Notes under the pieces: generated by a model
What the model was told of the DNA's origin: nothing
Database searches by the model: none
What the model saw: the letters and a program-made list of their open reading frames with translations, nothing else
Program-made: the position numbers and the translations under genes
Assembly: GCA_947455995.1 (NCBI GenBank)
Contig: CANGQA010000004.1
Coordinates: 18,921-82,920 of the forward strand
Length of the DNA: 64,000 nucleotides
Direction of reading: 5' to 3'
Origin: Hyphomicrobiales bacterium
GTDB taxonomy: Bacteria; Pseudomonadota; Alphaproteobacteria; Rhizobiales; Beijerinckiaceae
Shown here: piece after piece, positions 8,252 through 17,413 of the stretch
Position numbering within the stretch: the first letter of the stretch is position 1
How the letters are laid out: each line of letters begins with the position of its first letter

Positions 8252-9010
8252 ATGGCTGATGATCTGATCGCGCGTGTCGCGCAAACCCTTGTTGCAGCAT
8301 ATAAAAGCGGCCATCGTGCGCCGGTGGATGCCGATGCGAGGGCGCTGTCGCGTGAAGGTGCCGTGACCGTTCAAGGGCTGGTGGCCGAGGGAACAGGCAA
8401 TCATCCGACAGGCTGGAAGGTCGCGGTCAGTGAAGGCACACCGGTCTATGCGCCCATGATGGAATCTGTGATCAAGCCTTCTGGTGCCCAATTCAAAATC
8501 CCTGAAGAAGGCTTTCTGGTTGAAATCGAGGTCGCTGCCCGTCTGTCGCATGATCTGACTCCGCGTGCCGGTAAGCCCTACACGCGTGAGGACGTTATCG
8601 CCGCGATTTCGGAATGGGTTGTCGGCATCGAATTGATAGGTTCACGCTACCAGAAATCACCAGGCGATGCGCCATTTCCAGCATGGCTGGCCGACAGCAT
8701 GGGCAATGCCGCCTATATCACGGGACCGTCGATTGCGGCGGCAAAAATTGGCGATCTGTCGACCTTGCGTGTGCGTTGGTGGCTCGATGGCGAGCAAAAG
8801 CACGACAAGGTCGGCGGGCATCCGCAAAACGATCCGATCCTTCCTATCCTGCTGAATGCCAATGCGCCGGCTGATGCGTTTGGCGGTTTCAAGGCGGGTC
8901 ATCTGATCACCACCGGCAGTCTGACCGTGCCTCTGGTTGTCAGCCATGCCAGCAGGATCAAGGCCGAAATCGACGGGATCGGCGTCGTCGAATGTGGACT
9001 TACCCTCTGA
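8252..9010 (+). CDS. 2-keto-4-pentenoate hydratase/fumarylacetoacetate hydrolase-family protein
   Basis: 252 residues resembling MhpD/HpcG hydratases: GWKVAVSEG near residue 60, a central EIEVAARL segment that carries the acidic metal ligands, and a GNAAYITGP segment followed by the conserved NDPILPILLNANAPADAFGGF-like region. These enzymes add water to 2-hydroxypenta-2,4-dienoate or decarboxylate related oxo acids in meta-cleavage pathways. The ATG at 8252 has a GGGAG ribosome-binding site; a start at 8201 would lack one. It is divergent from the dehydratase at 7178-8113 across 138 nt and is ended by a strong terminator. Exact substrate not determined. Confidence 0.87.
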   Translation: MADDLIARVAQTLVAAYKSGHRAPVDADARALSREGAVTVQGLVAEGTGNHPTGWKVAVSEGTPVYAPMMESVIKPSGAQFKIPEEGFLVEIEVAARLSHDLTPRAGKPYTREDVIAAISEWVVGIELIGSRYQKSPGDAPFPAWLADSMGNAAYITGPSIAAAKIGDLSTLRVRWWLDGEQKHDKVGGHPQNDPILPILLNANAPADAFGGFKAGHLITTGSLTVPLVVSHASRIKAEIDGIGVVECGLTL

Positions 9011-9041
9011 TCATTGATCAGGACTTTTGAGGATTGAGCAG

Positions 9042-9070
9042 GAACCGGCGCGCAAGGCGCCGGTTCTTTT
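9042..9070. terminator. Intrinsic terminator between convergent genes
   Basis: GAACCGGCGC (9042-9051) and GCGCCGGTTC (9057-9066) form a perfect 10-bp GC-rich stem with a 5-nt loop, followed by TTTT on the plus strand. It ends the hydratase gene and touches the stop codon of the minus-strand permease gene. Confidence 0.88.
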
Positions 9071-9959
9071 ATTTGCTGCGCGGATCAAGCGCATCTCGCA
9101 AGCCGTCACCTAGCAGGTTAAAACAGATCACGGATACAAAGATCGCCAATCCCGGCCAGACAGCCATCCAGGGCGCATTGGTCAAAAAACGCTGGGCGGA
9201 ATTGAGCATCGAGCCCCAAGAGGGCAGAGGCGGTTGTTGTCCTAAACCCAGAAACGACAGGCTTGCTTCGGCAATAATCGCTGTAGCGACCGTCAATGTG
9301 GCCTGCACCAGAAGAGAGGGCAGCACATTCGGCAGGATATGGCGCAGGGCAATACGGTGGACCGGATTACCCACCGCGCGTGCCGCCTCGATGTAGTCCT
9401 CTGTCTTGATCGCCAAAGTCTGGCCACGGGTCAGCCGCACAAAAATCGGTGTCGCCGTGATGCCGATGGCGATCATCGCATTGCCCAGGCTTGGGCCCAG
9501 AAAAGCAGCCAGAGCAATTGCCAGAATCAGAAAGGGACAAGCCAGCATCGCATCGGTAAAGCGGCTGATCAGCGCGTCGGTCCAGCCGCCCCGATAACCC
9601 GCCATCAGGCCGAGCGGGACACCGATCAGTAGTGCAATTCCAACAGAGATCATGCCTGCCGAGAGCGATGCCCGTGCTCCCCAGATCACGCGGGCGAGCA
9701 AATCACGTCCCACCTCGTCGGTGCCCATCCAGTGCAGCCAGCTAGGCGCTTTGCGGACAAGCAGGTAATTCTGCTTGATCGGATCATAAGGCGCTATCAT
9801 TGGCGCAAAAACCGCCATCAGGATCAGCAGAATGATCACCGCCAGTGCAACCAGCGCGGAAGGGCGTGCCTTCAATCTTCGCCAAGCTCGTGCACCCGGA
9901 GATTCGAGTGTCAGCGGGCTTGAAACCATCGGGGTGGAGGCCTGGGTACTCATGCTCAA
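9069..9959 (-). CDS. Dipeptide/oligopeptide ABC transporter permease, DppC/GsiD-like
   Basis: 296 residues. A long N-terminal cytoplasmic stretch and first helix are followed by a loop with APYDPIKQN, typical of DppC/OppC proteins, then five more hydrophobic segments. The EAA loop that contacts the ATPases is EAARAVGNPVHRIALRHILPN. It is the last gene of a seven-gene minus-strand operon, and its ATG overlaps the DppB-like stop by 4 nt. It forms the second half of the membrane channel for the binding protein at 10966-12495. Substrate specificity is not visible here. Confidence 0.92.
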   Translation of the reverse strand: MSMSTQASTPMVSSPLTLESPGARAWRRLKARPSALVALAVIILLILMAVFAPMIAPYDPIKQNYLLVRKAPSWLHWMGTDEVGRDLLARVIWGARASLSAGMISVGIALLIGVPLGLMAGYRGGWTDALISRFTDAMLACPFLILAIALAAFLGPSLGNAMIAIGITATPIFVRLTRGQTLAIKTEDYIEAARAVGNPVHRIALRHILPNVLPSLLVQATLTVATAIIAEASLSFLGLGQQPPLPSWGSMLNSAQRFLTNAPWMAVWPGLAIFVSVICFNLLGDGLRDALDPRSK

Positions 9960-10897
9960 TCCCTCAGACGCGGATTGACGAGGATATAGCCGATATCCGC
10001 CAGCAGATTCAAAAGAATATAGGTGGATGCGGTCACCAGCACCACGCCCTGCACGACGGCATAATCACGATTGAAAACCGCATCGACGATCAGCTTGCCA
10101 AAACCCGGAATGGTAAAAATCTGCTCGGTCAAGACCGCGCCTGACAGCAAGGTTCCGAATTCAAGCGCGCCGAGCGTGATGACGGGCGTTAGGGCATTGC
10201 GCATCGCATGTTTGATCACGACAACACCTTCGGATAGGCCCTTGGCACGTGCGGTGCGGACATAGTCGGATGACAAGGCTTGCAGCATCGCTCCGCGTGT
10301 ATGCCGCATCAATACACCGGCAATGGCATTGCCAAGCACAAAGGCAGGCATGATGGTGGTTCGCATGGATTGCCAGAAATCCTCGAACGGGCTGACATAG
10401 CCCGATGCAGGCAACCAGCCAAGCTCAACTGAAAACAGAAAAATCAGCATGATGCCCAGCCAGAAATTCGGGGTAGAAATCCCGATCAATCCCAGCACAT
10501 TCACGATTGAATCCAGTGCGCGTCCTTTATGGACAGCGGATAAAATCCCCAAGCCCACCCCGATCACCAGCGCGATCGTCATGGCCATGACCGCAAGTTG
10601 CAAGGTGACAGGCAATTTGGTGGCAACCAATTCCGATACCGCCACTTTGAGGCGCATCGACTCACCCAGATTACCCGACAGGACACCCTTGATCCAGAAT
10701 AGGTACTGGATCGGAATCGGCTGATCGAGATGGTATTGGGCACGGATTTGAGCAATCACCGCCGGATCATTATCCTCCCCGGCCATGATCATGGCAGGAT
10801 CCCCCGGCAACAGGTGTTGCAAGGAAAAAATGATCACCGACACGAAAAATACCGTGGGCAATAGCTGGATGAGACGTTTGCTGATCAGCGTGAACAT
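9956..10897 (-). CDS. Dipeptide/oligopeptide ABC transporter permease, DppB/GsiC-like
   Basis: 313 residues with six hydrophobic segments. The N-terminus (LLPTVFFVSVIIFSL, then HLLPGDPA) and the EAA loop with RTARAKGLSEGVVVIKHAMR are characteristic of DppB/OppB. It pairs with the DppC-like protein, with a 4-nt gene overlap, to form the inner-membrane channel. It lies 68 nt downstream of the binding-protein gene on the same strand. Confidence 0.92.
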   Translation of the reverse strand: MFTLISKRLIQLLPTVFFVSVIIFSLQHLLPGDPAMIMAGEDNDPAVIAQIRAQYHLDQPIPIQYLFWIKGVLSGNLGESMRLKVAVSELVATKLPVTLQLAVMAMTIALVIGVGLGILSAVHKGRALDSIVNVLGLIGISTPNFWLGIMLIFLFSVELGWLPASGYVSPFEDFWQSMRTTIMPAFVLGNAIAGVLMRHTRGAMLQALSSDYVRTARAKGLSEGVVVIKHAMRNALTPVITLGALEFGTLLSGAVLTEQIFTIPGFGKLIVDAVFNRDYAVVQGVVLVTASTYILLNLLADIGYILVNPRLRD

Positions 10898-10965
10898 TCA
10901 ATCGTCCGCTTTCGTGTCCTGTCGAAAACAGGGATGAACCCTGGAGGATTCATCCCCATAATGGC

Positions 10966-12495
10966 TTATTTCAGTTTGGCGCCGGTCAGCCGGATCAGGC
11001 CGTCTGCCAGCTGCTTGTAGCCTTCAAGCTTGTCGCTATGGGCCACCAGCACTTTGGAATGGAAGAGATAGAGCACGCCGCCTTCTTCCTGCATGATCTT
11101 GGTGATCTTTTCATAGACGGGCTTGCGTTCGGCGAGACCATTTTTTGAGCGGGCTTCCGCCAGCAAAGCATCAACGTCTTTGTTGCAATAGCCGGTATAG
11201 TTGAGTGGCTGGCCGCAAGCATGGAAGCTGTAGGAATTGCCATCCGGATCAGTGCGGCCTGACCAGTTGAGCAGATAGGCCTGATAATTGCCTTGTTCAG
11301 CCTGCGTCAGTGACGTTGCGAATTCGGTAACACGAATCTTGAACTCAAAGCCAACTTCAGCCGCCATCGATTGAATCACTTCGGCCACCGAACGGGCTTC
11401 GGGATTATTGGGTACCATGAAGTCGATCGCAAGCGGGGTTTTGACGCCTGCGGCCTTGAGCAATTCCTTGGCCTTGTTGACGTCGCGGCCTGTCACAGGA
11501 AAAGCTTTCTGGTAATAGGGGTTTTCAGGATTGATCCACTGATTGCCGGGCATGAATTCGCCGTTGAATACCACCTCGTTGATGGCAGAGCGGTCGATGG
11601 CAAGATTGAGGGCCTGGCGTACGCGGGGATCAAGACCGAGGCCGGTTTTTCCGGCCTCTTTATTGGCAATGTTCATGGTGATGCCGGTATAGGCCAGCGA
11701 GACGACCGAGGAGAGCCGTAACTTGGGATTGGCTTTGATTTCCTTGATGTCTGTGGCCGGAGTCCGCTCGATCAGATCAAGCTGGCCGGAGCGCAGATTG
11801 GCGAGCCGCACGGTGGAATCGGCAATCGGTGTAAAGGTCACTTTGTCGAAATGGATATTGGACTTGTTCCAGTAATCGGCAAATTTTTCTAAAACAATCC
11901 GGTCTTGCTGGATGCGCTCGACAAATTTGAATGGACCGGCACAAACAGGCTTCTGGCCGAATTTGTCACCGGCTTCCTTGGCCGCTTTTGGTGAAACGAT
12001 CATGCCTGCGCGGTCGGTCAGCTGGGCCAGCAATGGCGAGAACGGTGCCTTGAGCACCAGCTTCACTGTGAGGGGATCAACCACAACAATATCGGAAACC
12101 GCCCCCAATTCGGGCTTGCGAAACGAGCCTGGCATGTTGAGATGGCGGTCGAGCGAGAAGCGCACGGCTTCTGCATCCATCGGCTCGCCATCATGGAATT
12201 TCACATCGGGCCGGAGTTTGATGATCATTTCCTTGCCGTCGGCTGAAACGGTCGAGGACAAAGCCAGTTGCGGAACGATATTGAGCTTGTCATCGATGTC
12301 GAACAGCTTGTCGCACAAAGAGGCGAACACGATGCGGCCGACATAGGAGCGTGCGAGGCTGGGGTCGAGGACATCGGGGTCTTCTGCCAAGCCGATTTTG
12401 AAATTGGTCTGGGCCGATGCCGCATCCATGCCAAACAAACCGGCACTGGCGACAAGACATCCGGTGAGCAAAAGCGTTTTCCAATTCGGTGTCAT
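10966..12495 (-). CDS. Peptide ABC transporter substrate-binding protein (SBP family 5, DppA/GsiB-like)
   Basis: 509 residues, the normal size of family 5 solute-binding proteins. The first 30 residues are a typical Sec signal peptide (basic start, hydrophobic core, cleavage near AASAQ), so the mature protein is periplasmic. Family marks include PDVLDPSLARSYVG near the mature N-terminus and VKFHDGEPMDAEAVRFSLDR. A CAGGAGTTACC ribosome-binding site fixes the ATG at 12495. It lies within the gamma-glutamyltransferase/DUF1028/ABC operon, so glutathione or other gamma-glutamyl peptides are plausible ligands (inference from context; GsiB belongs to this family). Confidence 0.92.
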   Translation of the reverse strand: MTPNWKTLLLTGCLVASAGLFGMDAASAQTNFKIGLAEDPDVLDPSLARSYVGRIVFASLCDKLFDIDDKLNIVPQLALSSTVSADGKEMIIKLRPDVKFHDGEPMDAEAVRFSLDRHLNMPGSFRKPELGAVSDIVVVDPLTVKLVLKAPFSPLLAQLTDRAGMIVSPKAAKEAGDKFGQKPVCAGPFKFVERIQQDRIVLEKFADYWNKSNIHFDKVTFTPIADSTVRLANLRSGQLDLIERTPATDIKEIKANPKLRLSSVVSLAYTGITMNIANKEAGKTGLGLDPRVRQALNLAIDRSAINEVVFNGEFMPGNQWINPENPYYQKAFPVTGRDVNKAKELLKAAGVKTPLAIDFMVPNNPEARSVAEVIQSMAAEVGFEFKIRVTEFATSLTQAEQGNYQAYLLNWSGRTDPDGNSYSFHACGQPLNYTGYCNKDVDALLAEARSKNGLAERKPVYEKITKIMQEEGGVLYLFHSKVLVAHSDKLEGYKQLADGLIRLTGAKLK

Positions 12496-12552
12496 GGTAA
12501 CTCCTGTCAGTACGATCAATCAAAGACGAAGGAAGAAGGCGGTATAGGTTAC

Positions 12553-13617
12553 TTAGGTCGGATTGAAGGCTTGCATGAGACGTTCGAGACGCGGGTCGTA
12601 ATCAACCTTGCCACGCGCTTGATGGTCATCGGGAATTGATTGGTGCTGCCAGCAGGCTACAGAATGGGTTTCGGTTTTCAGAGTCATAGGCGGGCGTTCC
12701 TGCGCGCAACGGGCCACAACAAACGGACATCTGGTCTGGAAATGGCAGCCCGATGGCGGGTTAAGCGGTGAGGGGACATCACCTTCCAGAGGGACGATTT
12801 CCTTCATCCTATGCGGCGTCGGTACAGGTATGGCATCCAGCAAGGCCCGCGTATAGGGATGGCGCGGATGGTCGAATACGTCGGTCACCGGACCTGTTTC
12901 CACTATCCGCCCAAGATACATCACCGCGACTCGATCCGCGATATGGCGAACCACCGAGAGATCATGGCTGATGAAGATATAGGACAGGCCAAGTTGGGCC
13001 TGCAGGTCTTTCAACAGGTTTAGCACCTGAGCGCGGATCGAGACATCAAGCGCGGAGACAGGCTCGTCGCAGACAATCAGTTGCGGTTCGACAGCAATCG
13101 CACGCGCAATGGCAATTCGCTGGCGTTGCCCGCCTGAAAATTCATGCGGATAGCGGCCCGCATGTTCGGGTTTCAATCCGACCTGTTGTAGTAATTTGCC
13201 AACCCGTGCGGTTCGCTCGGTTTCCGGGACGATATTGTGCAACATCAATGGCTCGCTCAACAAATCACCCACTGTCATGCGGGGATTGAGCGAGGCGAAC
13301 GGGTCCTGGAAGATCAGTTGCGCCCATCGGCGCATATCGCGCAAGGCTGTGGGGTCGAGAGCCAGCATATCGTTTTCGAGAAATGTCACCTGACCTTGCG
13401 ACGGCTCGATCAGCCGCAAGATCAGCCGTCCGAGAGTCGATTTACCGCAGCCCGACTCCCCGACAATGGCCAACGTCTCGCGGGGTTTCAATTCCAGATC
13501 GATCCCGTCAACCGCCCGCACGGTGGCGGTCGGGCGGCCGAAGAAATTGCGTTTGGCAACAAAGGATTTTCCCAATCCTTCAACCTTCAGCAAAGGGGCA
13601 ACCGGATGCTGTGTCAT
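12553..13617 (-). CDS. Peptide ABC transporter ATP-binding protein, DppF-like
   Basis: 354 residues. Walker A GESGCGKST at about 53-61, Q-loop FQDPFASLNPRMTVGD, signature SGGQRQR, Walker B LIVCDEP and H-loop SHDLSVV are all intact. The C-terminal oligopeptide-transporter extension carries the Cys cluster seen in this subfamily (CHFQTRCPF followed by another Cys). Its start overlaps the stop of the DppD-like gene by 4 nt, so the two ATPases are coupled and probably work as a heterodimer. Confidence 0.93.
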   Translation of the reverse strand: MTQHPVAPLLKVEGLGKSFVAKRNFFGRPTATVRAVDGIDLELKPRETLAIVGESGCGKSTLGRLILRLIEPSQGQVTFLENDMLALDPTALRDMRRWAQLIFQDPFASLNPRMTVGDLLSEPLMLHNIVPETERTARVGKLLQQVGLKPEHAGRYPHEFSGGQRQRIAIARAIAVEPQLIVCDEPVSALDVSIRAQVLNLLKDLQAQLGLSYIFISHDLSVVRHIADRVAVMYLGRIVETGPVTDVFDHPRHPYTRALLDAIPVPTPHRMKEIVPLEGDVPSPLNPPSGCHFQTRCPFVVARCAQERPPMTLKTETHSVACWQHQSIPDDHQARGKVDYDPRLERLMQAFNPT

Positions 13618-14624
13618 GCTACCAGCCTTTCGAGCGGCGCTTTGATACAGCGGCTGGCGCGGTGCGGGCCGATCGCGGTTAGAGCGGGGTCATGGGTCCG
13701 GCAAGCGCTATCCACAAACGGGCATCGGTCGGCAAAACGGCAGCCTGTCTGTGGGCGGCTCATATCCGGCACGGCGCCGTCAATCGCGGCAAGCCTGTCC
13801 GTGCGGCGTTCCAGTCGCGGCAGCGAGCCGAGCAGGCCGACGGTATAGGGATGCTGGGGAAATGAAAAAATATCAGCCACAGGAGCCTGTTCGACCACCT
13901 GGCCGGCATACATCACAGCCACATCGTCGCACACTTCTGCGACCACTCCGAGATCGTGGGTGATGAGGATTACAGCGGTTTGCTGCTCATGTTGTAAGGA
14001 GCGGATCAACCGTAATATCTGTGCCTGAATGGTAACATCAAGCGCGGTGGTCGGCTCGTCGGCGATGAGTAATTGCGGATCGAGAGCCAGTGCCATTGCG
14101 ATCATCACCCGCTGGCGCATGCCGCCTGAAAGGCGATGCGGATAATCAAAAAACCGCTGTTCCGGGGTTGGAATCCGCACCTTGCGCAACATCTCGACGG
14201 CCCGGGCATTGGCCTCGGTCTGACTGACCGTGCGGTGGCGAAGAATCACTTCGGCAATCTGGTCACCGATGGTGTAAGCCGGGTTGAGCGATGTCATAGG
14301 CTCTTGAAAAATCATCGCCATCTGGTTGCCATTGAGATCGCGCTGGCGGTTGGCCTCCGCTCCAAGCAGTTCCTCGCCCTTGAAACGGATGCTCCCGGTG
14401 ATGCGGGCGTTGTCCTTGGGCAGCAAGCCCATGACCGACAGCGATGTCACGCTTTTCCCACTGCCCGACTCCCCGACAATGCCAAGCATACGCCCCGATT
14501 GTACCGATAGGCTGACACCGTCTACGGCCACCACGCGGCGGCTATCTGCCCCGTCGAAGGCAACCGACAGGTCTGATATCTGTAATAGCGGGTCAGGGCT
14601 TGGGGGGGGCATTCTCCAGCTCAC
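13614..14624 (-). CDS. Peptide ABC transporter ATP-binding protein, DppD-like
   Basis: About 336 residues with Walker [10 protein letters not shown]-loop [16 protein letters not shown], signature SGGMRQR, Walker B LLIADEP and the H-loop THDLGVV, followed by the C-terminal Cys-rich peptide-transporter region ([14 protein letters not shown]). The first possible start is a GTG at 14624 that overlaps the stop of the DUF1028 gene (GTGA); an ATG at 14612 is the alternative and would shorten the protein by four residues. The GTGA overlap fits the coupling seen throughout this operon. Confidence 0.92.
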   Translation of the reverse strand: MSWRMPPPSPDPLLQISDLSVAFDGADSRRVVAVDGVSLSVQSGRMLGIVGESGSGKSVTSLSVMGLLPKDNARITGSIRFKGEELLGAEANRQRDLNGNQMAMIFQEPMTSLNPAYTIGDQIAEVILRHRTVSQTEANARAVEMLRKVRIPTPEQRFFDYPHRLSGGMRQRVMIAMALALDPQLLIADEPTTALDVTIQAQILRLIRSLQHEQQTAVILITHDLGVVAEVCDDVAVMYAGQVVEQAPVADIFSFPQHPYTVGLLGSLPRLERRTDRLAAIDGAVPDMSRPQTGCRFADRCPFVDSACRTHDPALTAIGPHRASRCIKAPLERLVA

Positions 14625-15337
14625 TTGTTCGCTTCTGCTGCCATGCTGGCTGCGATCAGCCGTTCCAGCTCCTGACGGTCGATGATCCCGAAGGGACTGG
14701 CTTTGGACGGCATAAATTTGCGGTAATGCATGTAGCGGCCACGGCTTTTTTCCTCGACCCTTATCAATTCTGCCAGCGGATCTGCGTGGTCATCGACGCG
14801 AATATCGAGATAGGCATAGTCTTCCTGGTCATGGATCAGCAAAGCAGCCGATTGCTTGCCGCGCTTGTCGCCACCGGCATCCTCGCCCGCTTTCAGCGCC
14901 AGCAGCAGACGTTGTGCAAATGGCAATTCGGGGTGGGCGGCGTAGAAATCGGCAGTCTGCTCGATCACTTGCGGGCCAGCCAGCATATTGCCCGCTACCG
15001 AGAACGTATCTCGGATCAGATGGCCACACCAATCGACACAGCCATCGCCGGTATAGGCGGCAAAGCGGAATTGGTTATCCATGATATGGACCTGCCGTTG
15101 CGAGCGGCCTTCATCAGCTGTGGTGATTGCATCAACAGCCTCTTGTGCAGAGGCGCCCTGCTTCAGCAAGGCCAGTGCTTGCGGTCCGTAAAACGGGTTG
15201 ACAAACGACTGGCTGGCAACAACCCCGATGCCCGTTTCAATCGATGGAACGCGTGCCCCGACTGCAAAAGCGCAGGTGGACACGGCAAGGCCGACCATTC
15301 CTGTTGTGGCCTCATGTGCAATGATGGACCATGTCAT
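14621..15337 (-). CDS. DUF1028 family Ntn-hydrolase-like protein
   Basis: 238 residues. The start MTWSIIAHEATTGMVGLAVSTCAFAVGARVP-like region (residues 1-31) and the following GVVASQSFVNP segment are typical of DUF1028, a family predicted to have the Ntn-hydrolase fold but without an established reaction. It lies between the gamma-glutamyltransferase gene, itself an Ntn-hydrolase, and the peptide importer, so a role in peptide or amide hydrolysis in the cytoplasm is plausible. No signal peptide is visible. I can name the family but not the substrate. Confidence 0.88.
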   Translation of the reverse strand: MTWSIIAHEATTGMVGLAVSTCAFAVGARVPSIETGIGVVASQSFVNPFYGPQALALLKQGASAQEAVDAITTADEGRSQRQVHIMDNQFRFAAYTGDGCVDWCGHLIRDTFSVAGNMLAGPQVIEQTADFYAAHPELPFAQRLLLALKAGEDAGGDKRGKQSAALLIHDQEDYAYLDIRVDDHADPLAELIRVEEKSRGRYMHYRKFMPSKASPFGIIDRQELERLIAASMAAEANK

Positions 15338-15381
15338 TGAAAAATCCTTTCAAACACCCAAACCATCCGTTTCGTAACGTC

Positions 15382-17184
15382 CTAACGGCCTGCGGCATAG
15401 GCCTGCATGCCGCGCGGATTTGCGGCAGCGCGACGCCGTACACCGACCTTGGAAGCTGCAACCAATCGCCCTTCCGACCACGCATCACCCACTTCGACTT
15501 TGTGGCCACGCCGCTTCAATTCTGCAATCGTTGCTTCCGGCATTCTTGATTCAACCACAAGGACACCCGGACGCGACATGCGCGGCCAGAAAGAGCCGGG
15601 AAAATGTTCGGAATGCCATGCTGGCGCATCAATCGATTCCTGCAAATTCATGCCGCAATGGACATGCCGCAAGAATAATTGTGGAATCCATTGGTCCTGC
15701 TGGTCACCACCGGGTGAACCCCAAACCATATAGGGCTCGCCATCTTTGTGGGCGAGTGTAGGCGTGAGGGTCGAGCGCGGCCGACGCCCCGGCGCCAGAG
15801 CAGCCGGATGGCTCTCGTCGAGCCAGAACATCTGGGCGCGTGTGCCAAGGCAGAAGCCAAGTTCGGGGATAACGGGGGATGATTGCAGCCAGCCGCCTGA
15901 CGGGGTGGCAGCCACCATATTGCCTTCTTTGTCGATGATGTCGAAATGGACCGTATCGCCTTTGCTTTCTCCCATGCGGCCAACAGTGGGTTCGCCCGCT
16001 CCTGTCGCGCCTACAGCAGTCCGGGGTCCGCTTGATATGCGGGCATCGACGCGACCTCCCGCCCCTTCGATGTGGCCAGGGCGAAGTTCCATCGACGCTT
16101 GCATGGTGATGAGTTTGCGCCGTTCCTCGTTGTAGGCATCGGAAAGCAGTGTCTCTATCGGTACATGTACGAAGTCTGGATCGCCATAGAAGGCTTCGCG
16201 GTCTGCAAAGGCCAGCTTGGAGGCTTCAACAATCCAGTGGACGAAATCGGGATCGGTTGGAGAAAGGCCATCAAGCGGGAATCCCTTGAGAAGCGCCAAT
16301 TGCTGCAAAGCCGCTAGCCCCTGCGACCAAGGACCGCATTTCATGACACGATAACGGCCGTAATCATAATGGATCGGGGCTTCAACATGGGCTTGCCAGC
16401 CGGCCATATCGGCCCCGTTAAGCACGCCCCGATGGGCGCGGCCCGAAACGTCCATCACATCTTGTGTGCGGCAAAAGCGGTCGATCGCTTCGGCGACAAA
16501 TCCGTGTGACCAGATTTTGCGGGCTCTCTCGATAACTGCTTCGCGATTTCCGCCACCGGCTTCCGCTTCGTCCAGTATCCGTTGGTATGTCTGTGCAAGA
16601 ACCGGATTGGTGAACATGTCGCCGATTTTGGGTACTTGCCCGTTTGGGAGATAAAGCGCAGCCGAGGTCGGCCAATGGGTGCGGAACAACTCTTCGACCG
16701 TGCCTATCGTGGCCGTAATCCGCTCGACCAGCGGATAGCCATCCCGCGCATAGCTGATCGCAGGTGTGAGGACGTCACGCAGACTCATGGTGCCATAATC
16801 GCGCAACATCAGCATATAGGCATCGAACGTTCCCGGAATACAGGCAGCCAGCAGGCCGGTGCCAGGGATCAGATCCAATCCCAATCCCTTGTAATGCTCG
16901 ATGGTGGCACCAGCGGGTGCGGGACCCTGACCGCAGATCACCTCTGATTTGCCGCGCTTCTGGTCATGCAGGATGATCGGCACATCACCGCCCGGGCCGT
17001 TTAGATGGGGCTCAACCACCTGCAAGGTGAAGGCGGTTGCTACGCCCGCATCAAAGGCATTGCCGCCTTTTTCGAGTGTCGCCATGCCGACAGCGGTCGC
17101 AATCCAGTGGGTGGTGGCGACCACACCGAACGTGCCTTCGATTTCGGGGCGGGTGGTGAACGGATTTGGATTGATGAAACTCAT
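15382..17184 (-). CDS. Gamma-glutamyltransferase family protein, apparently cytoplasmic
   Basis: 600 residues spanning both halves of the gamma-glutamyltranspeptidase precursor. The N-terminal half has NAFDAGVATAFTLQVVEPHLNG and the predicted autoprocessing nucleophile is Thr411 in GDTVHFDIID, which starts the small subunit; PTLAHKDGEPYMVWGSPGGD follows. It lacks the signal peptide of periplasmic GGTs because the protein begins MSFINPNPF. It is the promoter-proximal gene of an operon with DUF1028 and a complete peptide importer, which suggests cleavage of imported gamma-glutamyl compounds inside the cell. A longer reading to 17262 exists but adds an unlikely tail. The cephalosporin-acylase subgroup of the same family is an alternative. 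Confidence 0.9.
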   Translation of the reverse strand: MSFINPNPFTTRPEIEGTFGVVATTHWIATAVGMATLEKGGNAFDAGVATAFTLQVVEPHLNGPGGDVPIILHDQKRGKSEVICGQGPAPAGATIEHYKGLGLDLIPGTGLLAACIPGTFDAYMLMLRDYGTMSLRDVLTPAISYARDGYPLVERITATIGTVEELFRTHWPTSAALYLPNGQVPKIGDMFTNPVLAQTYQRILDEAEAGGGNREAVIERARKIWSHGFVAEAIDRFCRTQDVMDVSGRAHRGVLNGADMAGWQAHVEAPIHYDYGRYRVMKCGPWSQGLAALQQLALLKGFPLDGLSPTDPDFVHWIVEASKLAFADREAFYGDPDFVHVPIETLLSDAYNEERRKLITMQASMELRPGHIEGAGGRVDARISSGPRTAVGATGAGEPTVGRMGESKGDTVHFDIIDKEGNMVAATPSGGWLQSSPVIPELGFCLGTRAQMFWLDESHPAALAPGRRPRSTLTPTLAHKDGEPYMVWGSPGGDQQDQWIPQLFLRHVHCGMNLQESIDAPAWHSEHFPGSFWPRMSRPGVLVVESRMPEATIAELKRRGHKVEVGDAWSEGRLVAASKVGVRRRAAANPRGMQAYAAGR

Positions 17185-17413
17185 GATGCCCCGACGTATA
17201 ATGATGTTTAAGTATAACAGACTAGCGCGGATACCGCAGAATACCAGCCCGCATTTTGTCATTTTCTGCCTCTTAGCTGAATTTTTGCTGCATTTACAGG
17301 CATAACAGGCTGAATTTTTTACGATGTGCAGATCAGCATCCCGCCCATACCTCTTGTGTCGCCCGCCAAGGAAGGAGACAGTGGGGCTCGATTTTGATCA
17401 GGGCGCGGCTCTT

